The position numbers and the translations under genes were made by a program. Shown one piece after another: positions 59,398-64,000 of a stretch of 64,000 nt of DNA. The stretch's first letter is position 1, and every line of letters begins with the position of its first letter. This DNA comes from Pediococcus inopinatus. Its GTDB lineage: Bacteria > Bacillota > Bacilli > Lactobacillales > Lactobacillaceae. The DNA is taken from the NCBI RefSeq assembly GCF_002982135.1, contig NZ_CP019981.1, forward strand, positions 868,001 to 932,000, read 5' to 3'. The notes below the pieces were generated by a model. It saw nothing but the letters and a program-made list of their open reading frames with translations. It was not told the origin of the DNA and made no database searches.

Positions 59398-60414
59398 TTA
59401 TTTGTTTAAATGTAATAATTTTGCAGCATTAGTATAGGCAATTTTTTCTTGATCCTTGGCGCTTAAGCCGGCGTCAGCTAAAAATGTCGCTACACCAGTG
59501 GGATGATTGTATGGGTAATCTACTGAATACATCAAATGATCGCTACCCATTTCTGTCATATCTAATTGTAATTGAGTGTCAAAAAACATACCGCTGGGCG
59601 TAATATAAAAATTGTCTTTATACGTCTGGCTAATACTCCGTTTGAGTTGAACTGTTAGCCCAATTGTTTGATCCATCCGTTCTAGGAAGTTAGGCACCAT
59701 TTCACCCCAATGACCAGTTATAATGTGCAAATTAGGATGACGATCAAACAATCCAGATAAAATCAATCGAACCATTTGAACGCCAAGATCTTCATGCCAA
59801 CCCCAGCCAGCACCAGCAAAGGTGAACGCAGTTAATTCTGACCAACTATCACCATCATAATAATGTTCCTTAACGTCATTAGGAATTACCGCAGGATGAA
59901 AATACAATGGCACATCTAGTTCCTCAGTCTTAGCAAAAATTGGCTCGTAGAATGGATCATCAAAAAACTTACCATCATAATAGCCGTGAATCATTGCCCC
60001 TTGGAGCCCTTTTTCTTTCACGGCCCGCTCAAGCTCTGCAGCAGTGGCTTTCGGATCCCCAACTGGCAGCACAGCCCAACCACCGAAACGATCAGGATTT
60101 GTGGCAATTGCATCAGCCAAATCATCGTTAGCCATTCGGCTCAGATCAATAGCCACCTTTGGATCAAGGTTTTATGGTGAATTATCACCATAGCCCATAA
60201 TTTGCATTTCAATGTGATTTTTATCCATAAATACCAAACGTTTATTACCCACGCTCGTCAACTCTGTATTGTCTCTTTTGGATTTTGCCATAAATTCTTC
60301 AATACTGTGATCCTCTGGATTTTTATGTGGGCTGACTGGAGCTGGCATATAAGGTTTAGCTGCTGCATTGACACGTTCTGATTCCCAGTGTTCTTCTAAT
60401 GTAATAAATTTCAT
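59398..60414 (-). pseudogene. Amidohydrolase (aromatic decarboxylase-like), broken by one stop codon
   Basis: A single frame of 338 codons is interrupted by one TAA at 60174-60172. The N-terminal piece (80 residues, starting MKFITLEEHW after GAGGAG) holds the ExH metal-binding motif (LEEHW). The rest (from about 60171) carries FHPAV, GHWGEM and SVDYPYNH, the other metal and active-site motifs of the Amidohydrolase_2 family, which includes ACMSD and resorcylate or dihydroxybenzoate decarboxylases. CAA to TAA would restore ...SPQNLDPK. The downstream part has GTG at 60156 but no Shine-Dalgarno, and would lack the first metal ligands. It is divergent from the tetR-like gene. Confidence 0.85.
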
Positions 60415-60444
60415 TTTAATTTCTCCTCGTTTTCTATTTATTTA

Positions 60445-60452
60445 GTATTTAC
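60445..60452. promoter_or_regulatory. Candidate regulator-binding motif upstream of the amidohydrolase
   Basis: GTATTTAC on the plus strand (GTAAATAC on the minus strand) lies in the divergent region between the amidohydrolase and tetR-like genes. The same 8-mer recurs upstream of the MFS gene at 61310-61317. This is a shared short motif only; binding is inferred. Confidence 0.3.
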
Positions 60453-60544
60453 TTTACGAGACCCATAATAATGATTGCCAAAAATAATTAATAGCCTATT
60501 TTGTTGTCAAAAGAGTTAAAATGTCACATAAAAGGGTGATGAAT

Positions 60545-61123
60545 ATGAAAATTGTTAAAATGCCACTTGCACATGATCAGCATATTGACAAACGCTTACG
60601 GGCCACTCAAAATAAGTTGTTCGTAACTTTGAAAACCTATTTTTCAACTAACCAGCCATTCTCTACAATCCGAGTAGGAACCCTATGCAAAGATGCAAAA
60701 ATCACACGCCAAACATTTTACCGTCATTACGGTAGCATCGGTGAAATTATTACAGTTAGCTGTGTCAGAATGATCAACCAATTTCTCCAGAAAATTGATC
60801 AAGCATCCAATTCCAGTCATATTTCTGCACAATTAATTGTAGATGCACTGCTTAACCATCAAACATTATTGGAAACGATGTTTTGGAGTAATGAAGAAGA
60901 CGCGGTCATACAGTTGATGACTGGCGATATTCTGCGTGCTTACAGTTTCGAAGACATTCACAAAACCCATAAACCTTTCATTGCCGAATTGATGGCTCGC
61001 AGTATAATTAGTTTTGCGCAGGTCCTAATAAAATATCCGAATACAAACAAAACAGATTTAATTCGCATTTATAAACGAATGGTCCCGTCGTCTGCCATTT
61101 TGGTTACAGAAGACAAAAAATGA
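60545..61123 (+). CDS. TetR-family transcription regulator
   Basis: A 192-residue protein with an N-terminal helix-turn-helix of TetR type (about residues 15-65: RLRATQNKLFVTLKTYF, then IRVGTLCKDAKITRQTFYRHYGSIGEII) and a helical ligand domain. The frame also has an ATG at 60521, but GGGTGAT fits the ATG at 60545 better; both are possible. It sits between a divergent amidohydrolase gene and a downstream multidrug-type transporter, and probably controls one or both in response to a small aromatic or toxic compound. That target is inference. Confidence 0.85.
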   Translation: MKIVKMPLAHDQHIDKRLRATQNKLFVTLKTYFSTNQPFSTIRVGTLCKDAKITRQTFYRHYGSIGEIITVSCVRMINQFLQKIDQASNSSHISAQLIVDALLNHQTLLETMFWSNEEDAVIQLMTGDILRAYSFEDIHKTHKPFIAELMARSIISFAQVLIKYPNTNKTDLIRIYKRMVPSSAILVTEDKK

Positions 61124-61286
61124 TAAATATATTTTCTTTTTCGTTACGCAAACAGCTCACCTCATTCCTCTTTTACAATTCAGCAAAATTTTTCAAACAA
61201 ACATTAAGATGTAAAATCTAAAAGCTAACCACCACGTCAGGCCTAAATAAAGCGTTTTCACGGGCTTTTAAAGAGAAAAAACTTAC

Positions 61287-61331
61287 GATAGTCAGAAATT
61301 TATGCTAATGTAAATACCTGTTTGGTAAATA
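61287..61331 (+). promoter_or_regulatory. Probable promoter and operator of the MFS gene
   Basis: In the 227-base gap, TTACGA followed after 17 bases by TAATGT could be -35 and -10. GTAAATA occurs twice, at 61310-61316 and 61325-61331, with a 15-base period, overlapping the -10 and the start region; a possible TetR site. No terminator for the tetR-like gene is clear. Confidence 0.4.
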
Positions 61332-61350
61332 GATAGAAGGAAGTAGAATT

Positions 61351-62781
61351 ATGTCAGAAAGTCAAGAACAAAAATCAGCGGCGTATACTGCCACTGTCCC
61401 CGTTAAGCACCCTATGCTAGCCATGATGGGAATGTTAATTGGAGGATTTGTGGGAATGTTAAGTGAAACTTCGCTTAACATTGCCCTTCCAAGCCTAATG
61501 GTGAAGCTAAATGTTAGTGTTGGTACAATTCAATGGTTAGTAACTGGATATATGTTAATCATTGGGATTGTCCTTCCACTTTCAAGCTTGCTTACAAAGT
61601 GGTTTTCAACCCGCCAACTTATTATTTTTGGATTAGTTGATTTTATCGTTGGTGCTATTATTTCAGCCATTGCACCCAGTTTTACAATTTTGTTGATTGG
61701 ACGAATGATTCAAGGAATTGCAACTGGCCTGATCTTGCCACTCATGTTCACTGTAGCTACATTAATTTTTCCACCATATAAATTAGGCACAGCAATGGGC
61801 TTAATCGGTTTGGTTATTATGTTTGCTCCCGCAATTGGACCCACATTGTCAGGAATTATTTTAGGTACACTTTCATGGCGCTGGATCTTCTGGCTTTTCG
61901 TACCTTTTTTGCTTGTTGCAACATTTTTTGCCATTAAGTACCTACCTAATGTAAACAAGCTCACAAAACCCAAAGTTGATGTTCTCTCAATTTTGCTATC
62001 CACAATCGGTTTTGGTGGCCTGGTCACAGCCGTAAGTATGGCAAGTAACTATGGTTGGGGATCAGCCGCGGTTTTAATAACTTTAGTAGTTTCTTTGCTA
62101 ATCCTCTTCGCATACATCTATCGTCAACTACATTCGAAAGCTCCTATCTTAAATTTCCATGTTTTCGAACGTCCTAATTTCAGAATCGGCGCCATTTTGG
62201 TGATGCTAGACTTTGGTATTATTCTTTCATCAATGTATCTACTACCAATGTTCTGGCAAAACGGTTTAGCAATTGCCGTTGCATTAACTGGTATTGTTAT
62301 GTTGCCTGGTGGTGTTGCAAACGCAATATTCTCTGCAGTTTCTGGACGTCTGTATGACCGTTTCGGAGCTCGCCTATTAGCAGTTATTGGTTTCTTAATT
62401 GTGATTATTGGTGTCATTATGCTATTATTTGCAACTTCACATTCTGCAGTTTGGTACGTTATTTTGGCCCATATCGTTATTATGATTGGAGCCCCCGTTG
62501 CCATGTCACCTACTCAAACATTTGGATTAAATGCTTTGGATGCACATACTGCTGGTGACGGAAGTACAATCATGAATACTTTCCAACAAATTATTGGTGC
62601 AATCTCAACAGCTGTTGCTACAAGTCTCCTTGGCTTAGGACAACATGCTTCTTCTTCACCTTTGAATTCACAAAATGCTTTTACAAATGGTGTCCACTTT
62701 GGATTATTTTTCACCTTGGCACTAGCAATCATTGCTTTCTTGCTATCATTTACAATAAATGATAAATCAGAAGAAAAATAA
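61351..62781 (+). CDS. MFS drug:proton antiporter, DHA2 (14-TM) family
   Basis: A 476-residue membrane protein with about 14 hydrophobic segments from residue 20 on. MFS marks are LNIALPSLM with WLVTGYMLIIG (motif D1 region), RMIQGIATGLILPLMF with GxxxGPxxxG (APAIGPTLSGIILGTLSWRWIFW, motif C) and GRLYDRFGARLL. It belongs to the EmrB/QacA/LmrB export type. The start follows AGAAGGAAG. It lies downstream of the TetR gene; the pair resembles inducible efflux units. Confidence 0.92.
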   Translation: MSESQEQKSAAYTATVPVKHPMLAMMGMLIGGFVGMLSETSLNIALPSLMVKLNVSVGTIQWLVTGYMLIIGIVLPLSSLLTKWFSTRQLIIFGLVDFIVGAIISAIAPSFTILLIGRMIQGIATGLILPLMFTVATLIFPPYKLGTAMGLIGLVIMFAPAIGPTLSGIILGTLSWRWIFWLFVPFLLVATFFAIKYLPNVNKLTKPKVDVLSILLSTIGFGGLVTAVSMASNYGWGSAAVLITLVVSLLILFAYIYRQLHSKAPILNFHVFERPNFRIGAILVMLDFGIILSSMYLLPMFWQNGLAIAVALTGIVMLPGGVANAIFSAVSGRLYDRFGARLLAVIGFLIVIIGVIMLLFATSHSAVWYVILAHIVIMIGAPVAMSPTQTFGLNALDAHTAGDGSTIMNTFQQIIGAISTAVATSLLGLGQHASSSPLNSQNAFTNGVHFGLFFTLALAIIAFLLSFTINDKSEEK

Positions 62782-62804
62782 AATTAAAATAACTTAATAA
62801 TCAC

Positions 62805-62843
62805 AAAAAGCTTATTCAGAAATTTATTCTGAATAAGCTTTTT
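62805..62843. terminator. Bidirectional terminator, MFS/P-type ATPase
   Basis: A perfect 17-bp stem (AAAAAGCTTATTCAGAA at 62805-62821 with its complement at 62827-62843) and a 5-base loop; T-rich on both sides. Confidence 0.93.
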
Positions 62844-62845
62844 AA

Positions 62846-64000
62846 TTACCTTTTTTCATGTTGATAATAGCGAACTTTTAAGCAATCAAGGATTAAGGTA
62901 GCAATGATAATGAGAATGATAACTAGCGCAATCCAAGTCCACGAAACTGATACTGTAATCCAGCCAAAACCAACTAAACATGTGGCTACAATAATATCCA
63001 ACGCAACCATTGATGCAACCCAGTTACTTGGTCGTGAGTGCCAAAAGGTGCCCTCAGTTCGCGTCATTAAAATTGTTGTCATCGCTGAATAAATTAAATA
63101 AAGAAACATAATTGAGCTAATTCCAGCCTGCGATAAAAATGTTTTTGAAACGAAATACCACAAAAGTCCCAATCCAACCACTAACCAGCTAATTGTGAAA
63201 ATCGCAGCAATTTTTGACAGCTTCGGTAAATCCCAATGCTCAGGGGTTTTCGATGGCACAGCTTGATCTGTACCCAAAACTAAGGTAACCATATCATTCA
63301 TCACCACGATAAAAACGATTAGGCTTAAAGATACCGGAAAGAACCCTGTAAAAATAAATCCAAAAGTTAGCAGTGCAGCAAGCTCAGCCGTCCGCGCTAA
63401 TTTAGTAATCGTCCAAGTCATCATTCGACGATAAACACGATGACCACTGTCAATGACTTTCATAATGTCTAACAAACTATCATTGGTTAACACTACTTTC
63501 GCCGCATTTTTGGCCACATCAGTTGCCGTGGACACCGCTATTCCCACGTCAGCTTGTTTTAGAGCTGGCGCATCATTAATACCATCGCCGGTCATTCCGA
63601 CGACCTTTCCTTGTTTCTGTAAGGCCTTAACAACTTTAAACTTATCTTCAGGAAAAACATTGGCGTATCCATCATAGTCAAGCGGATTCTTTAATGCTTC
63701 ATTAATATCAGAAATGCGATTACCAATCCCAACTTTTGAGGCAATTACCGTTGCAGTTTCTCGCGTATCACCGGTCAACATAATCACTTTGATCCCACGA
63801 TTACGGATCTTTTGGATTGCTTCTTGCGCATCTTCTTTAGGAACATCTGTCAACCCAAGCAATCCCACAATATTAAGTTTTTGCTCATTCCGAATTCCAA
63901 CTGCCAAAACCCGCGCACCATTAGCACTAATTTTTTTAATGTCCTGCATATAACTTTCAGGTACACTGCTTATTTTCTGTAAAGCATTGGGTGATCCCAT
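62846..64000 (-). CDS. P-type ATPase, P3A (H+-ATPase)-like, C-terminal part (cut by window edge)
   Basis: The last 384 residues of a P-type cation ATPase; the phosphorylation DKTG site lies beyond the window. Visible are the MLTGDTRETA and MTGDGINDAPALKQADVGIAV hinge motifs of the P and N domains, then about six membrane segments. IVVMNDMVTLVLGTDQAVPSKTPEHW resembles the NDxxxxxxxxDxVxPSxxPxxW segment of the P3A plasma-membrane proton ATPases. Proton export for pH balance is likely, but other cations cannot be excluded. The ATG at the edge is internal, not the start. Confidence 0.87.
   Translation of the reverse strand: MGSPNALQKISSVPESYMQDIKKISANGARVLAVGIRNEQKLNIVGLLGLTDVPKEDAQEAIQKIRNRGIKVIMLTGDTRETATVIASKVGIGNRISDINEALKNPLDYDGYANVFPEDKFKVVKALQKQGKVVGMTGDGINDAPALKQADVGIAVSTATDVAKNAAKVVLTNDSLLDIMKVIDSGHRVYRRMMTWTITKLARTAELAALLTFGFIFTGFFPVSLSLIVFIVVMNDMVTLVLGTDQAVPSKTPEHWDLPKLSKIAAIFTISWLVVGLGLLWYFVSKTFLSQAGISSIMFLYLIYSAMTTILMTRTEGTFWHSRPSNWVASMVALDIIVATCLVGFGWITVSVSWTWIALVIILIIIATLILDCLKVRYYQHEKR

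Noticed and set aside
59398..60156. The downstream amidohydrolase part as an independent gene starting at GTG 60156
   Set aside because: No Shine-Dalgarno precedes it, the same frame continues upstream through the single TAA, and the first metal-binding residues would be missing.
62124..62732. Minus-strand frames opposite the MFS gene
   Set aside because: They mirror the hydrophobic codons of the transporter and carry no start signals.

Overview
The window reads as a piece of the chromosome of a low-GC Gram-positive bacterium of the order Lactobacillales, most likely a member of Lactobacillaceae. Grounds: a Gram-positive PolC, HrcA/CIRCE heat-shock control, a T-box on hisS-aspS, a PyrR-type attenuator on a uracil permease, a Firmicutes-type LexA box, mevalonate-pathway HMG-CoA synthase, teichoic-acid glycerophosphotransferases and a D-lactate dehydrogenase next to rpsB. 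The species cannot be told from sequence alone. Almost all genes lie on the minus strand. Most of the window is conserved housekeeping DNA; I found no rRNA, tRNA, insertion sequence, prophage or CRISPR array.

Layout (minus strand unless stated). 1-2000: ybeY (cut by the window edge), phoH, yqeY, rpsU. 2106-2918 (+): the PPDK regulatory kinase/phosphorylase. 2989-7707: a tight five-gene group msrA-yitT-tagB-like-tagF-like-nfo. 7855-11237: hisS-aspS behind a T-box leader. 11317-12183 (+): a cell-wall amidase. 12170-18501: mpg-prmA-rsmE-membrane protein-rel-dtd-HAD phosphatase. 18639-20135: uracil permease with a PyrR-type attenuator. 20221-20526: an unknown basic protein. 20722-27585: lepA and the hrcA-grpE-dnaK-dnaJ heat-shock operon with a CIRCE operator. 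27609-34920: the rimP-nusA-ylxR-ylxQ-infB-rbfA operon, followed by truB-ribF. 34926-45468: polC, then pyrH-frr-uppS-cdsA-rseP-proS. 45745-48871: rpsB-tsf and D-lactate dehydrogenase. 48901-54605: small enzymes, plsC (+) and a heterodimeric ABC exporter, then yneF. 54721-57957: a DUF896 protein divergent from lexA (+), glycerate kinase and two poorly known genes. 58013-64000: HMG-CoA synthase, an amidohydrolase gene broken by one stop codon, a divergent TetR regulator and 14-TM transporter (+), and the C-terminal part of a P-type ATPase.

Regulation is unusually readable. I could place sigma-A-type promoters, intrinsic terminators, CIRCE, a LexA box, a T-box, a PyrR hairpin and a structured rpsB leader. 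Several start codons were moved from the longest reading frame to a GTG or TTG that sits correctly behind a Shine-Dalgarno sequence.

I see no clear sign of an undescribed multi-gene system. The points most worth a second look are the nonsense-broken amidohydrolase beside TetR/MFS, the overlapping Asp/His codons in the hisS-aspS T-box, a terminator-like hairpin between the rimP-nusA-infB promoter and its first gene, a palindrome inside the yneF promoter, a possible ATT start in an orphan gene, and the long Asn/Ser/Arg-rich linker of IF2.
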